In this document: one piece after another, positions 1 to 9,248 of the stretch | Layout of the letters: the number at the start of each line of letters is the position of its first letter | Numbering within the stretch: position 1 is the stretch's first letter | The notes under the pieces: generated by a model | Databases searched by the model: none | Told to the model about the DNA's origin: nothing | The model's input: only the letters and a program-made list of their open reading frames with translations | Origin: Kibdelosporangium persicum | GTDB taxonomy: Bacteria; Actinomycetota; Actinomycetes; Mycobacteriales; Pseudonocardiaceae | Direction: 5' to 3' | NCBI RefSeq assembly: GCF_013280595.1 | Contig: NZ_JAAATY010000002.1 | Location: forward strand, 248,001 to 312,000 | DNA length: 64,000 bases | Made by a program: the position numbers and the translations under genes

Positions 1-171
1 TACGCGTTCACCGACGCCGACGGGGACGGCGAAGCCGACCAGATGACCGTGATCGAGTCCGATGGCAGCGTGACGATCTCGCAGCACACCGGCGAGGACG
101 AGTGGGCCGAGGTGGAGAAGGGGCACCTGGACTCCCAGGGCAACTACGTCCCGGACACCCAGCGCGGCTGA
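1..171 (+). CDS. C-terminal fragment of an acidic, DxDxDG-containing protein
   Basis: An open frame enters at base 1 and stops with TGA at 169-171, giving the last 56 residues of a gene that starts outside the window. The fragment holds the acidic stretch DADGDGEAD, which resembles calcium-binding DxDxDG loops of thrombospondin type-3 or dockerin-like repeats, followed by mixed polar sequence ending in DTQRG. Third positions are almost all G or C, so coding is credible. A 12-bp hairpin begins 12 bases after the stop. Function cannot be named from this piece. Confidence 0.75.
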   Translation, partial: YAFTDADGDGEADQMTVIESDGSVTISQHTGEDEWAEVEKGHLDSQGNYVPDTQRG

Positions 172-183
172 CCTGACCCCGAC

Positions 184-212
184 GGCCCGTTCGTGCGAGT
201 CACGAACGGGCC
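184..212 (+). terminator. Intrinsic terminator hairpin
   Basis: A perfect 12-bp inverted repeat (GGCCCGTTCGTG at 184-195, CACGAACGGGCC at 201-212) with a 5-base loop follows the stop at 171. There is no U-tract, which is common for actinobacterial terminators. Confidence 0.75.
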
Positions 213-659
213 GTTCGTGACTCCGGGTCCGATTCGACGCAATAGCCTTGCAGCACAAGGGAACTTGACGAAGTGGCGGCGGCCACAATGCTTTCGCCGG
301 ACTCCGGCAAAAGCATGATGAAACTCCGCGAATCAACTGAACCGATTTCCTGAACCGATCCGGAATGCACGGCCGACCGGAAGATTTCCCGGACAACCCG
401 GGTCATGTGGGAAAGCACACGTACGCATTCGAGTGCTGAATCGATCCCCTTATCGGTCCGGTGAGGCAACCCACACGCCAGCTGTCGTTTAAGTGGCCGT
501 CACCTGGTTAACCTCGCTTCATCCCTTTTCACGGCACGCCCATCTCCTCCTCCAGGTGGGTGGGCGAAGCCATTGGTGAGGACGTCGAAGTCCCCGCGCT
601 AGCAAGACAACGGCGTCTGTCGCGGGCTTTGAACTCCCAGGTTCAGGAGACGAGGCGAG
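213..659. other. Non-coding region upstream of pckG
   Basis: This stretch has lower G/C than its neighbours and no frame with convincing codon bias. An 89-codon minus-strand frame (469-200) exists, but its third positions are mixed and it runs back into the terminator at 184-212, so I do not call it a gene. The region presumably holds the pckG promoter and leader; I could not identify a confident -10/-35 pair. Confidence 0.5.
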
Positions 660-2474
660 ATGACCGCATTGGCCATTCCAGGTCTGGATACCGCACCGAC
701 GACGCACCAAAGGCTTCTCGAGTGGGTGCACGAGGTCGCCGAGCTGACCACACCGGACCGAGTGGTGTGGGCGGACGGTTCGGACGAGGAGTGGGACCGG
801 CTCACCGCGAAACTTGTCGAAGCCGGAACGTTCACACCGCTCAAGCAGAAACCCAACTCGTTCTGGGCCGCTTCGGATCCCGGCGACGTCGCCAGGGTCG
901 AGGAGCGGACGTTCATCTGTTCGGTCGACCCGCAGGACGCGGGCCCGACCAACAACTGGATGGACCCGGCCGAGATGAAGGCCACCATGACCGAGCTCTA
1001 CCGGGGCTGCATGCGTGGCCGCACCATGTACGTGATCCCGTTCTGCATGGGCCCGCTCGAGGCGGAGAAACCCATGCTGGGTGTGGAGATCACCGACTCG
1101 GAGTACGTCGTCGTGTCCATGCGAGTGATGACCCGTATGGGTTCGAAGGCGTTGGCCAAGTTCGGTGAGGACGCGGACTTCGTGCCGTGCCTGCACTCCG
1201 TCGGCGCGCCGCTCGAAGACGGCAGGCAGGACGTCGCGTGGCCGGCGAACGAGACCAAGTACATCAGCCACTTCCCGGAGACCCGCGAGATCTGGAGCTA
1301 CGGCTCCGGCTACGGCGGAAACGCGTTGCTGGGCAAGAAGTGCTACTCGCTGCGGATCGCCTCGGTGATCGGCCGCGACGAGGGCTGGCTGGCCGAGCAC
1401 ATGCTGATCCTCAAGCTGATCTCGCCGGAGAACAAGGTCTACTACATCGCCGCGGCCTTCCCCAGCGCCTGCGGCAAGACGAACCTGGCCATGCTCGAGC
1501 CGACCATCCCCGGCTGGCGGGTCGAGACGCTCGGCGACGACATCGCGTGGATGCGGTTCGGTGAGGACGGCCGGCTGTACGCGGTCAACCCGGAAGCCGG
1601 CTTCTTCGGCGTGGCACCGGGCACGGACTGGCACACCAACCCGAACGCGATGCGCACCATCGAGCGTGGCAACACGGTCTTCACCAACGTCGCGCTGACC
1701 GACGACGGCGACATCTGGTGGGAAGGCATGGGTGAGCCGCCCGCCCACCTGACGAGCTGGAAGAAGCAGGACTGGACGCCCGACTCGGACGAGCCGTCCA
1801 GCCACCCGAACTCGCGGTACTGCACGCCGATGGCACAGTGCCCGATCCTGGCACCGGAGTGGGACGACCCGAAGGGCGTGCCGATCTCGGCGATCTTCTT
1901 CGGTGGCCGCCGTAAGGACACCATCCCGCTGGTGACCGAGTCCCGCGACTGGAACCACGGCACCTTCATGGGCGCGACGCTGTCGAGCGAGACGACAGCG
2001 GCCGCCAAGGGCAAGGTCGGTGTGGTCCGGCGCGACCCGATGGCGATGCTGCCGTTCATCGGCTACAACGCCGCCGACTACTTCGCGCACTGGATCGCCA
2101 CCGGCAAGCGCGCCGACGCGGCCAAGCTGCCGAAAATCTTCTACGTCAACTGGTTCCGCCGCGGCGAGGACAAGAGCTTCCTGTGGCCGGGCTTCGGTGA
2201 GAACTCGCGCGTGCTGAAGTGGGCGATCGAGCGCATCGAAGGCAAGGCCGCCGCGCGGGAGACCCCGATCGGGTACGTGCCCACTGTGGACGACCTGGAC
2301 ACCGAGGGCCTGGACGCGCCGCGGGCGGACCTCGAGGCCGCCCTCAAGGTGGACGTCGAGGAGTGGCGTGCGGAGATCCCGATGATCGAGGAGTGGTTCG
2401 ACAAGATGGGCGACAAGCTGCCGACGTCGCTGCGCGACGAGCTGGAAGCCCTCAAGCAGCGCCTGTCAGCGTAG
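660..2474 (+). CDS. pckG: Phosphoenolpyruvate carboxykinase (GTP)
   Basis: The 604-residue product is a GTP-dependent PEP carboxykinase, which converts oxaloacetate and GTP to PEP, GDP and CO2 in gluconeogenesis in the cytoplasm. The hyper-reactive cysteine loop FPSACGKTN lies at residues 267-275 and doubles as the P-loop. NSRYCTP and FFGGRRKDT, both typical of the GTP class, follow. Length matches the family (about 600). The ATG at 660 is preceded by a purine-rich AGGAGA-type ribosome site near 645. The gene stands alone between two terminators. M. tuberculosis also has this enzyme (pckA) close to trmB, which lies about 11 kb downstream here. Confidence 0.98.
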   Translation: MTALAIPGLDTAPTTHQRLLEWVHEVAELTTPDRVVWADGSDEEWDRLTAKLVEAGTFTPLKQKPNSFWAASDPGDVARVEERTFICSVDPQDAGPTNNWMDPAEMKATMTELYRGCMRGRTMYVIPFCMGPLEAEKPMLGVEITDSEYVVVSMRVMTRMGSKALAKFGEDADFVPCLHSVGAPLEDGRQDVAWPANETKYISHFPETREIWSYGSGYGGNALLGKKCYSLRIASVIGRDEGWLAEHMLILKLISPENKVYYIAAAFPSACGKTNLAMLEPTIPGWRVETLGDDIAWMRFGEDGRLYAVNPEAGFFGVAPGTDWHTNPNAMRTIERGNTVFTNVALTDDGDIWWEGMGEPPAHLTSWKKQDWTPDSDEPSSHPNSRYCTPMAQCPILAPEWDDPKGVPISAIFFGGRRKDTIPLVTESRDWNHGTFMGATLSSETTAAAKGKVGVVRRDPMAMLPFIGYNAADYFAHWIATGKRADAAKLPKIFYVNWFRRGEDKSFLWPGFGENSRVLKWAIERIEGKAAARETPIGYVPTVDDLDTEGLDAPRADLEAALKVDVEEWRAEIPMIEEWFDKMGDKLPTSLRDELEALKQRLSA

Positions 2475-2484
2475 CCAGGCGCAC

Positions 2485-2516
2485 AAGGCCCCGGGGACGG
2501 CTCACCCCGGGGCCTT
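2485..2516. terminator. Bidirectional terminator between pckG and the dynamin operon
   Basis: AAGGCCCCGGGG at 2485-2496 pairs perfectly with CCCCGGGGCCTT at 2505-2516 around an 8-base loop. It sits between two convergent genes and has A and T residues on its outer edges, so it can serve both strands. Confidence 0.85.
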
Positions 2517-2538
2517 TCCCTGCCGTCGGCGCGGGCGC

Positions 2539-4401
2539 TCAGCCTGGCTGGGCGGCGGGTTTGACCTTGGCTGTGCGGATGCGGGCCAGCAGGGCCTTGG
2601 CGGTCTCGCTGCCCGACTCGACCTGGGCGAGGTGCTTGTTGACCGCCTGCAGGCGCTTGGAGCGTTCGGTGGCGTCCAGCCGCATGGCCTTGTCGACCTC
2701 GCGGAGTTCTTCCTCGATGGCCGCGATCCGGCGGCCGAGCGCGTCGTCGAGGGCCAGCGACAGTTCCTGCTCGGCCTGGATCAGCTGGTCGGCGACCATC
2801 TGGTCCAGGGTGGACCGGGCGTCGGCGATCGCGTCGGTGAGCCAGGTCTTCATGTGCTGCTTGTCCTGGGAGTGCCGCCGCGTTCGGGAGATCCACCAGC
2901 CCGCGCCGAGTCCGAGCACGATCGTGACCGGGGCGACGATCACGCCGAGCGTGCCCGCGGCCGCCGCGCCGAAGAGTCCCAACGGCAGCGTGGCGAGTTT
3001 GCCGAGGCCGACGCCGCCGGAGATGCCCATCATCACCATGAGCTTGTCCTCGGACGTGCCGGGGCGTTTCTCCGGCGAGCGCAGCACGACCGGGGGTTGC
3101 CCGGCGCGCGCGTACTGGGCCTGGAGCATCACCAGTTCGTCCGGGGAGAACAGGCCGACCAGCACGGTTTCGCCGATCTTGTTCAGCCGGGCGCCGACGG
3201 ATGTGCTGATCCGGCGCGAGACCAGCTGCAGTGCGGCGTCGACCTGACCGGGCAGCGCGGCCAGTGTCTCCCGGTCGGCCACGTCGATGGCCTGACGGAA
3301 CCAGGTCTGCATGTCCCGCATCTCGCGGCTGACTTCGTGCGTGTTCTCCACGCGGGTGCGCTGGATCTCGCCGCGTAGCTTCACCTGCCAGCCGCGTGCG
3401 GCCGATTTGCGTTGTGCGGTCAGCTCTTCCTTACGCGCCCGGAGCGCCTTCGCCTCGTCGGCGCCCGTGGTCAGCGCACGGGATTCGGCCGTGAGCTGCA
3501 CTTTGACCTCGTCGAGTGACGTGGTCAGCGCACGCATGGTGTTGGCCTCGGCCAGCATCGCGGCCTTGCCGATCACCAGCTCCTGCAAGGCATCCGCGAG
3601 GGCGGCCAGGCCGGAGCGTTCCTTGAGCATGTCGGCGGCCTGCTGGTTCGGTGCTTTCCCCGCCATCTCGTACATCCGCGCCGAGACGGGGTGGAACTCC
3701 GAGTCGGCGAACCGGGGCGCGTGGTCGCGCAGCAGGCTCTGGTTGGCTTCCAGCACCTGCCGCCAGCCGCGATACTGGTCCACTTTGGACAAGGCGAACA
3801 GCACGGTCTCCACCCGGTCGCCGACGTTGCGCAGGAAGTTCAGCTCACCGACGGTGAACGGGGCCGAGGCGTCGACGACGAACAGCAGCGCCGTGGCGCT
3901 CGCCGCGGCCTCCAGCGCCAGTTCGCCGTGCACCGAGTCGAGACCACCGACGCCCGGGGTGTCCACAATGGAAATCTTGCTGAGCAGTTCGACCGGCCCG
4001 TCGACTTCGACGTACCGCGGCGGCAGATGCCCTTCCGGCAGGTCGTGCCCGGCCGACACCCAGTTCACCAGCTGGCCGAGATCGACCTGGATCGGCGCGA
4101 GGTGGCCCGGGTAGCACGCCCGCGCCTCCCATTCCTCGGCGTGACCGAAGATCAGGTACGTCGCCGTGGCCACGTCGGCGTCCACCGGGGACAGGCCTGG
4201 CCGGTCGAGCAGGGCGTTGACCAGCGAGCTCTTGCCGCGGTTGGTCTCACCGAGGGTCACCACGGTCGGCTGGCGCCTGCGCCGGGCCCGCAGCTCCTCG
4301 ACCCACGTCGCGGACTCCGGCGAGATCTCCCGCAGCAGCTTCAACATCTGCTCACGGTGCTGGGCGACCTGCTTGGGCAGGCTGGGAGCGGGCATCGTCA
4401 C
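2539..4401 (-). CDS. Dynamin-family GTPase with C-terminal hydrophobic hairpin
   Basis: This 620-residue protein has the G1 loop GETNRGKSS at residues 51-59, the G3 motif DTPGVGG from residue 147 and a G4 motif SKVD near 205-208, defining a dynamin-type GTPase head. The middle is long, charged and helical. Residues near 450-505 contain two hydrophobic stretches that could insert into membrane, followed by a basic patch and more coiled helix. Bacterial dynamin-like proteins such as Streptomyces DynA/DynB and mycobacterial IniA act at membranes and septa. The GTG start overlaps the stop of the GrpE-like gene upstream by four bases (GTGA, 4398-4401), so translation is probably coupled. Exact cellular role is unknown. 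Confidence 0.88.
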   Translation of the reverse strand: MTMPAPSLPKQVAQHREQMLKLLREISPESATWVEELRARRRRQPTVVTLGETNRGKSSLVNALLDRPGLSPVDADVATATYLIFGHAEEWEARACYPGHLAPIQVDLGQLVNWVSAGHDLPEGHLPPRYVEVDGPVELLSKISIVDTPGVGGLDSVHGELALEAAASATALLFVVDASAPFTVGELNFLRNVGDRVETVLFALSKVDQYRGWRQVLEANQSLLRDHAPRFADSEFHPVSARMYEMAGKAPNQQAADMLKERSGLAALADALQELVIGKAAMLAEANTMRALTTSLDEVKVQLTAESRALTTGADEAKALRARKEELTAQRKSAARGWQVKLRGEIQRTRVENTHEVSREMRDMQTWFRQAIDVADRETLAALPGQVDAALQLVSRRISTSVGARLNKIGETVLVGLFSPDELVMLQAQYARAGQPPVVLRSPEKRPGTSEDKLMVMMGISGGVGLGKLATLPLGLFGAAAAGTLGVIVAPVTIVLGLGAGWWISRTRRHSQDKQHMKTWLTDAIADARSTLDQMVADQLIQAEQELSLALDDALGRRIAAIEEELREVDKAMRLDATERSKRLQAVNKHLAQVESGSETAKALLARIRTAKVKPAAQPG

Positions 4402-4823
4402 GGTTGCCTGGCCTTGTACACGGTCACGATCGGCGCGCGCAGCAAGCGCCCGCGATCAGCGAAACCCACCACTTCCGTCTCCGCGACCACGCCGTCCATC
4501 GTCACGTCCTGCGTCGGCACCGTACCGCCCGCCTCATGCCGCGCCGGGTCGAACAGATCACCGTCCGGCCGGATCGCGGACACGCCGATACCGGCCAGCC
4601 CTTCCTCGATCCGCTCCACCACACCGGCGCTGCGGGCGCGGTCGAGCGCGTACAGGCAGAGCTGGACGAGCGAGTCCCGCTCGGCCAACGCCTGCTTGAG
4701 CGGGTCGGCCTGCTCGGGCTCGGCCTTGTCGATGCCCGCGATCACCTCGGCACTGACCTCGATCGTCGGGTCGGCCTCGTCGTCCGCCTTGGCACGCCGG
4801 AAGAGAGAAGCCAACGAGATCAC
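4398..4823 (-). CDS. GrpE-like nucleotide exchange factor homologue
   Basis: The 141-residue product carries the C-terminal half of a GrpE fold: FDPARHEAGG, then a beta-rich stretch ending GRLLRAPIVTVYK, which corresponds to the beta domain that contacts the Hsp70 ATPase in true GrpE. The long N-terminal coiled coil of housekeeping GrpE is largely missing, so this is a divergent paralogue rather than the main grpE. It lies between two dynamin-like genes, overlapping the downstream one by four bases. Similar GrpE/dynamin clusters in actinobacteria often include an Hsp70-like gene; none is seen beside this operon. Role in remodelling the dynamins is inference. Confidence 0.78.
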   Translation of the reverse strand: MISLASLFRRAKADDEADPTIEVSAEVIAGIDKAEPEQADPLKQALAERDSLVQLCLYALDRARSAGVVERIEEGLAGIGVSAIRPDGDLFDPARHEAGGTVPTQDVTMDGVVAETEVVGFADRGRLLRAPIVTVYKARQP

Positions 4824-4859
4824 CCTGTCTGCGAAATGAGGACGGCTGTCGCGCCGAAA

Positions 4860-6422
4860 TTACCCTTGGTTGCCACGAAGTTGTTGCCAGATGAGGAAAT
4901 AGGCGCGGTGTACCACGTGCGCCACCCGGCTCTGCGCCGGTGTCGCGCCGAACGAGGCGAACGAACGCCACCAGCCCGCCCGCTCCAGCGCGTACGCGAC
5001 CAGCTCGTGCTGCGGGCGCCCCTGCATGCCGAGCTGCTCGCCGACGTCCGCGCTGCCGCCGACCCGCAGCACCTCTTCGGCCAGGTCCTCGGGCATCGCC
5101 ACGGCACCGGACGTGACCAGCGTGAGCGCTTCGAGCAGCCGCAGCGCGTGCGCTTCCGGCTTGGCCAGCAGGACCTCGATCGCGTCGTGCACGCGCTGGC
5201 GTTCACCCAGGTCACCGGATGCCTGGGCGAGCGCGGTGACGGACGCCAACCCGGCCGCGGCCTTGATGCCGTCCGCGCGGGCCCGGAACACCGCGTCGAG
5301 CCGGGCACGAACGGTCGCCAGGCCGGACGCGTCCAGCAGCTTGCGCCGCAGGGCGCCCGCGGTCAGGTCCGGGTCCTGGCGCAGCGCCTCGACGGCCTGG
5401 CCGATGCCGTAGAGATCCAGCTTCTCCAGCAGCCGCAGACGCGTGCCGCTGGGCACATCGCACTCCCACGTCGTGAAGATGTCCGCGGAGACCAGCATCA
5501 TCTCCCACGTCACGTCGTCGAGCTGGGCGAGCTGCTTCAACGCGTCCGCGTCGGCGGAGGTGAAACCGCCGGACTCGGCCGTCTCGGCGAGCAGCCCGAT
5601 CACCGGCAGCACGTCGGCGACCCGGGGCTTGAGCGAGACGGCCTGCTTCTCGGCCAGCAGCGACGCGGCCTTCCAGACGTCACCGTCCGAGCCGGCGACC
5701 GACTCCGGGGCGATCGTGTCCGCCTTGTTCAGCACCGCGATCGCGTTGACCGGCCCGGCTTCGCGGCTCGCGGTCGCCGCGGTGAACGCCGCAAGCGCTT
5801 GCTGGTCGTCCGCCCGTACGCCCTGCGTCACGACATAGAGCACCGCCTCGGCGCCCGCGACCGCGTTGCGCGAGGTGTCGTCCAGGTCGTTGGACTCCTC
5901 TTCGTCCTCGTCCGGCTTGGCCGCGCCGAGCAGCTGCTCCGTGCGGGCCACCGACGCGGCGTCCAGCGAACCGAGGCCGGGCGTGTCGATCACCGTGAGG
6001 TCCCGCAGCACCGCGTTGGTCAGGTACGCCTCGATGTGCGAGACCTGCTCGAAGTCCAGGCCGAGGGTGGCCGGGATCATCCCGGTCGCGTCGAAGGGCA
6101 GCACCTGTTTGCGGCCGTCCTTGAAGATCACCTCGACCCGGTCGACCGTGCCGTACTGGAACCTGGTCACCAGCCGGGTGCACTCACCGACGTCGGTCGG
6201 CGCCACCCGGCGCCCGATCAGGGCGTTGACCAGTGTCGACTTGCCGGACTTGATCCGCCCGGCCACGGCGACCTGCAGCGGCGCGGACAACCGGCGCAGT
6301 ACCTCACGGAACCCGGCCGCGGTCCGGGCCGAGACCTGCGACTGCAACCGGACGCACAGCTGGGCGACCGCGGCCGACAACGGGCCAGCAAGGTGCTGCT
6401 GCTGGTCGGTTGCCGTCGTCAC
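4860..6422 (-). CDS. Dynamin-family GTPase, short form
   Basis: The 520-residue protein has a clear GTPase head: GRIKSGKST (residues 55-63), DTPGLGSLD (from residue 146) and NKAD (232-235). An acidic insert, DEDEEESNDLDD, lies between G3 and G4. Unlike the partner at 2539-4401, no strong hydrophobic hairpin is visible in its C-terminal half, so it may reach membranes only through its partner, as in two-component bacterial dynamins. It is the first gene of the operon; the next gene follows after 36 bases. Upstream lies the 48-bp dispersed repeat instead of an Hsp70 gene. Confidence 0.86.
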   Translation of the reverse strand: MTTATDQQQHLAGPLSAAVAQLCVRLQSQVSARTAAGFREVLRRLSAPLQVAVAGRIKSGKSTLVNALIGRRVAPTDVGECTRLVTRFQYGTVDRVEVIFKDGRKQVLPFDATGMIPATLGLDFEQVSHIEAYLTNAVLRDLTVIDTPGLGSLDAASVARTEQLLGAAKPDEDEEESNDLDDTSRNAVAGAEAVLYVVTQGVRADDQQALAAFTAATASREAGPVNAIAVLNKADTIAPESVAGSDGDVWKAASLLAEKQAVSLKPRVADVLPVIGLLAETAESGGFTSADADALKQLAQLDDVTWEMMLVSADIFTTWECDVPSGTRLRLLEKLDLYGIGQAVEALRQDPDLTAGALRRKLLDASGLATVRARLDAVFRARADGIKAAAGLASVTALAQASGDLGERQRVHDAIEVLLAKPEAHALRLLEALTLVTSGAVAMPEDLAEEVLRVGGSADVGEQLGMQGRPQHELVAYALERAGWWRSFASFGATPAQSRVAHVVHRAYFLIWQQLRGNQG

Positions 6423-6467
6423 CCGTGGAATCGTGCCATGTCTTCACGACGCACGGTTGTGAACCCG

Positions 6468-6675
6468 GCATGGTCGCGCCGGTCATTTACGCCACGCAAC
6501 GCGCCCGGCATCGCCCCAGCCCAGGTCGCGGCCACGCACCAGGCGATGCCGGCTGCGCGGGGCGGGGTGGAAATGGCCGGCTTCGGCGACCATGCCCGCC
6601 CGAGCGAAGCGAGGGCAATACAACACAGCATGGTCGCGCCGGTCATTTACGCCACGCAACGCGCCCGGCATCGCC
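6468..6675. repeat. Pair of 48-bp direct repeats, dispersed-repeat family
   Basis: Bases 6468-6515 and 6628-6675 are identical over 48 bp and lie exactly 160 bp apart. Each copy ends in CCGGCATCGCC. In the first copy this pairs with GGCGATGCCGG at 6542-6552, giving a perfect 11-bp stem, and a second imperfect hairpin lies around 6597-6615. Short minus-strand frames through both copies encode the peptide MPGALRGVNDRRDHA, but the frames begin or end in the repeats and are not convincing genes. The intergenic space 6423-6751 holds nothing else that I recognise. Confidence 0.7.
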
Positions 6676-6751
6676 TCGACCCGCGTGCGTGGTGCGACAG
6701 CCGGACGAAGCAGGGGCAATAGAACGGCCCGTTCCGGGGTAACCACGGGTC

Positions 6752-7201
6752 ATGGACACGAACAGCTACATCGCCTTTCTCGTGGTCGGTGTCATCCTCG
6801 TGGCCATCGACGGGCAGATCATCTATCGGAGCGGGCGGCGGTATCTCGAGCGTTCTCATGGCGATTCCGGTGCGGGCGCGTCTATGGCGCGCCTCGTCAC
6901 GGTGCTGTTCCACCTCGTGGTGCTCGGTCTGCTGATGCTGATCTCGACCGTCGATGTCGGGGAGACCCAGACCGAGGGTGTCGTACTTCGGCTCGGGATC
7001 GTTCTGCTGGTGCTCGCCGCGGCGCACGGCGTCACCATGGCGATTCTCGCGCGGATCAAGGATTCGCAGGTCCAGGAGCAGTTGGCCGAGGAACTGGCGA
7101 ACCCGAACCCCGCCGTCCGGCACGAGCAGCCGCCGGAACCGAGCGTCGACAAGACGCCCACCACCACGACCAACCCACCACCGCCGTACCTCGCACCCTG
7201 A
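6752..7201 (+). CDS. Small membrane protein with three transmembrane segments
   Basis: The 149-residue protein has hydrophobic segments at about residues 7-25, 47-66 and 78-99. A charged helix and a proline/threonine-rich tail ending PPPPYLAP follow. I do not recognise a family. The proline tail is likely cytoplasmic or periplasmic and disordered. The gene is single, preceded by the dispersed repeat and closed by a hairpin at 7225-7255. ATG at 6752 is the first start in a frame with strong GC3 bias. Confidence 0.8.
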   Translation: MDTNSYIAFLVVGVILVAIDGQIIYRSGRRYLERSHGDSGAGASMARLVTVLFHLVVLGLLMLISTVDVGETQTEGVVLRLGIVLLVLAAAHGVTMAILARIKDSQVQEQLAEELANPNPAVRHEQPPEPSVDKTPTTTTNPPPPYLAP

Positions 7202-7224
7202 TCAGCCTCAAGGGCTAACCAGAC

Positions 7225-7255
7225 TCAGCCTCCGGCTCGACGCGCCGGAGGCTGA
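7225..7255 (+). terminator. Intrinsic terminator
   Basis: TCAGCCTCCGGC (7225-7236) pairs perfectly with GCCGGAGGCTGA (7244-7255) across a 7-base loop, 24 bases after the stop of the small membrane protein and just before the histidine kinase. Confidence 0.8.
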
Positions 7256-7276
7256 CGCACGCTTAGGCTGCTAGGT

Positions 7277-8473
7277 GTGCGACGGCTGAGCTTGTGGATG
7301 CGTGCGCATCCGACGTTCGGCGACTCCTTGCTGGCACTGCTGCTGGTCGTGTTCGAGTTGCCGCAGTTCACGACCGCGTATGAACCGGACCCGTGGTGGG
7401 TCTACGCGCTGGTGAGCGCGGCGCTGATCGGACCGGTGGTGCTGCGCAGGCGCCGGCCGGTGCTGGCGGGTTACATCATCCTCGTCGCCGGGTTCACCCA
7501 ACTGGTCATCGACGCGGTGTCGGCCAGGCCCGACCTGCTCAGGCCCGCGGACATGGCGATCGGTATCGCGCTGTACACGATGGTGGTCTACGTCGGCCGT
7601 CGCCAGGCGTTGATCTACGCCGCCTGGGTCACGATCGGCACGTTGCTCTGGTCGGTCTGGCTGATCAAGCCCCGTGGCGAGGAGGCTTGGTGGATCGCGG
7701 GCATCGCGGTGTTCGTGCTTTTCGCGTTCAGCTGGACGCTCGGCGAGTTCGTGGGCGCCCGCCGCGCGTACCAGGCCGAGGTGGAACAGCGACTGCAACT
7801 GCTGGAGACCGAACGCGACCAGCAAGCCAAGATCGCCGTGGCCGAGGAACGAGCCCGCATCGCGCGCGAGTTGCACGACGTCGTGGCGCACGCGGTGAGC
7901 GTGATGGTCGTCCAGGCCGACGGCGCTCAGTACGCCGTGCACACCAACCCTGAACTGGCCGAACGTGCGATCAAGACGATCTCGTCCACCGGACGGGAGG
8001 CACTGACCGAACTCCGTCGGCTGCTCGGCGTGCTGCGCGCCGAGGACAGCGTGGACGAACGGACCCCGCAGCCCGGCACGAACTCGCTGAACGACCTGGC
8101 CGAACGCGTCCGCCTGGTCGGGCTGCCCGTCCGGCTGAAGCTGAAGGGCGAGCTGGACAGCCTGCCCGCGGGCATCGGGCTGGGGATCTACCGGATCGTG
8201 CAGGAAGCCCTCACCAACACGCTGAAGCACGCGGGCGCGGGGGCGTCCGCGGTGGTCCGCGTCGCGCGGATCGGCGACAACGTCGAACTGGACGTCACCG
8301 ACGACGGCTTCGGCACCCCGCACGAACTGGTGTCGATCTCCGGCGGCAACGGCCTGATCGGGATGCGGGAACGAGCGAACGTCTTCGGCGGCACACTGCA
8401 GGCGGGCCCCCGGCCGGGTGGCGGGTGGCACGTGCACGCGGTCCTACCGATACAAGGAAACATAGGCACATGA
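7277..8473 (+). CDS. Sensor histidine kinase, NarL/DesK type
   Basis: This 398-residue kinase begins with four to five transmembrane helices (roughly residues 15-160), a short coiled coil, then a HisKA_3 dimerisation box ARELHDVVAH with phospho-acceptor His200. The HATPase domain has an N-box near NTLKHAG and glycine-rich DDGFG and GNGLIGMRER motifs. No large extracellular sensor is present, so it probably senses membrane state or a ligand within the bilayer. The GTG start at 7277 gives the full first helix. The stop overlaps the response-regulator ATG (ATGA, 8470-8473). This organisation is common for DesK-like systems. Confidence 0.93.
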   Translation: MRRLSLWMRAHPTFGDSLLALLLVVFELPQFTTAYEPDPWWVYALVSAALIGPVVLRRRRPVLAGYIILVAGFTQLVIDAVSARPDLLRPADMAIGIALYTMVVYVGRRQALIYAAWVTIGTLLWSVWLIKPRGEEAWWIAGIAVFVLFAFSWTLGEFVGARRAYQAEVEQRLQLLETERDQQAKIAVAEERARIARELHDVVAHAVSVMVVQADGAQYAVHTNPELAERAIKTISSTGREALTELRRLLGVLRAEDSVDERTPQPGTNSLNDLAERVRLVGLPVRLKLKGELDSLPAGIGLGIYRIVQEALTNTLKHAGAGASAVVRVARIGDNVELDVTDDGFGTPHELVSISGGNGLIGMRERANVFGGTLQAGPRPGGGWHVHAVLPIQGNIGT

Positions 8474-9126
8474 TCAGAGTGGTGCTGGTCGACGACCAGG
8501 AGCTGATGCGCGTCGGCTTCCGGATGGTCCTCGGGGCCCAGCCGGACATGGAGATCGTCGGTGAGGCGGGAGACGGGGACGCGGCCGTCAAACTGGCCGC
8601 GGAACTGCGGCCGGACGTGGTGCTGATGGACGTGCGGATGCCCGTGCTGGACGGCGTCGAGGCGACCAAACTGATCACCGAGGCCGGCACGGCCAAGGTG
8701 CTCGTGATGACGACCTTCGACCTGGACGAGTACGCGCTCACTGCCCTGCGCAACGGGGCAAGCGGCTTCATGCTGAAGGACACGCCACCGGATCACCTGG
8801 TCGCCGCCCTGCGGTCGGTGGCCAGCGGCGACGCCGTGGTCTCGCCGAGCGTCACCCGACGGTTACTGGACCGGTTCCTCGGAGCGGCCGGCGGACAGTT
8901 GCGGGACGCGTCGGTGCTCGACGCGTTGACCGATCGCGAACGGGAAGTCCTCGTGCTGATGGCGCAGGGGCTGTCGAACACGGAGATCGCCAGGAAGCTG
9001 TTCCTGTCGGAGGCGACCGTGAAGACCCACGTGGGCCGGGTGCTGGCGAAGCTGGAGTTGCGCGACCGCGTGCAGGCAGTGGTGCTCGCCTACGAGACCG
9101 GCCTCGTCCGCCCGGGCGAGGCTTAG
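8470..9126 (+). CDS. LuxR/NarL-type response regulator
   Basis: The 218-residue regulator has a receiver domain with acidic pocket DD near residues 8-9, phospho-acceptor Asp54 in VLMDVRMP, and Lys in FMLKD. A C-terminal LuxR helix-turn-helix follows (LTDREREVLVLMAQGLSNTEI region). I choose ATG 8470, which overlaps the kinase stop and has AAGGAA upstream; an extended frame from 8425 adds residues without homology. Its stop codon TAG (9124-9126) coincides with the first bases of the MITE at 9126, so the element sits exactly at the gene end. Confidence 0.95.
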   Translation: MIRVVLVDDQELMRVGFRMVLGAQPDMEIVGEAGDGDAAVKLAAELRPDVVLMDVRMPVLDGVEATKLITEAGTAKVLVMTTFDLDEYALTALRNGASGFMLKDTPPDHLVAALRSVASGDAVVSPSVTRRLLDRFLGAAGGQLRDASVLDALTDREREVLVLMAQGLSNTEIARKLFLSEATVKTHVGRVLAKLELRDRVQAVVLAYETGLVRPGEA

Positions 9127-9248
9127 GCCGTGTTTCAAATGCCCGATCGCGATAGCCGGGCCGGATGCGGCCCCTGACGCCACACCGAGCCGATTCCGGC
9201 CTCCGGCCGGGGCAGACTCTCATCGACCGGGACATTCGAAACACGACC
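9126..9248. mobile_element. MITE copy 1 (shortened internal variant)
   Basis: This 123-bp element shares its left 58 bp and right 34 bp with the two longer copies at 17219 and 54345 but has a different middle. The ends are imperfect inverted repeats starting GGCCGTGTTTC on the left and, reading inward on the other strand, GGTCGTGTTTC on the right. The left flank is TTAG and the right flank CTTG, so any target duplication has decayed. It is non-coding; short frames through it are spurious. Confidence 0.85.

Noticed and set aside
200-469. 89-codon minus-strand frame upstream of pckG
   Set aside because: Third-position bias is weak, there is no ribosome site, and it ends inside a terminator hairpin.
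4404-6722. Plus-strand open frame of about 770 codons opposite the dynamin operon
   Set aside because: It spans several real minus-strand genes and the 48-bp repeats, and has no domain.
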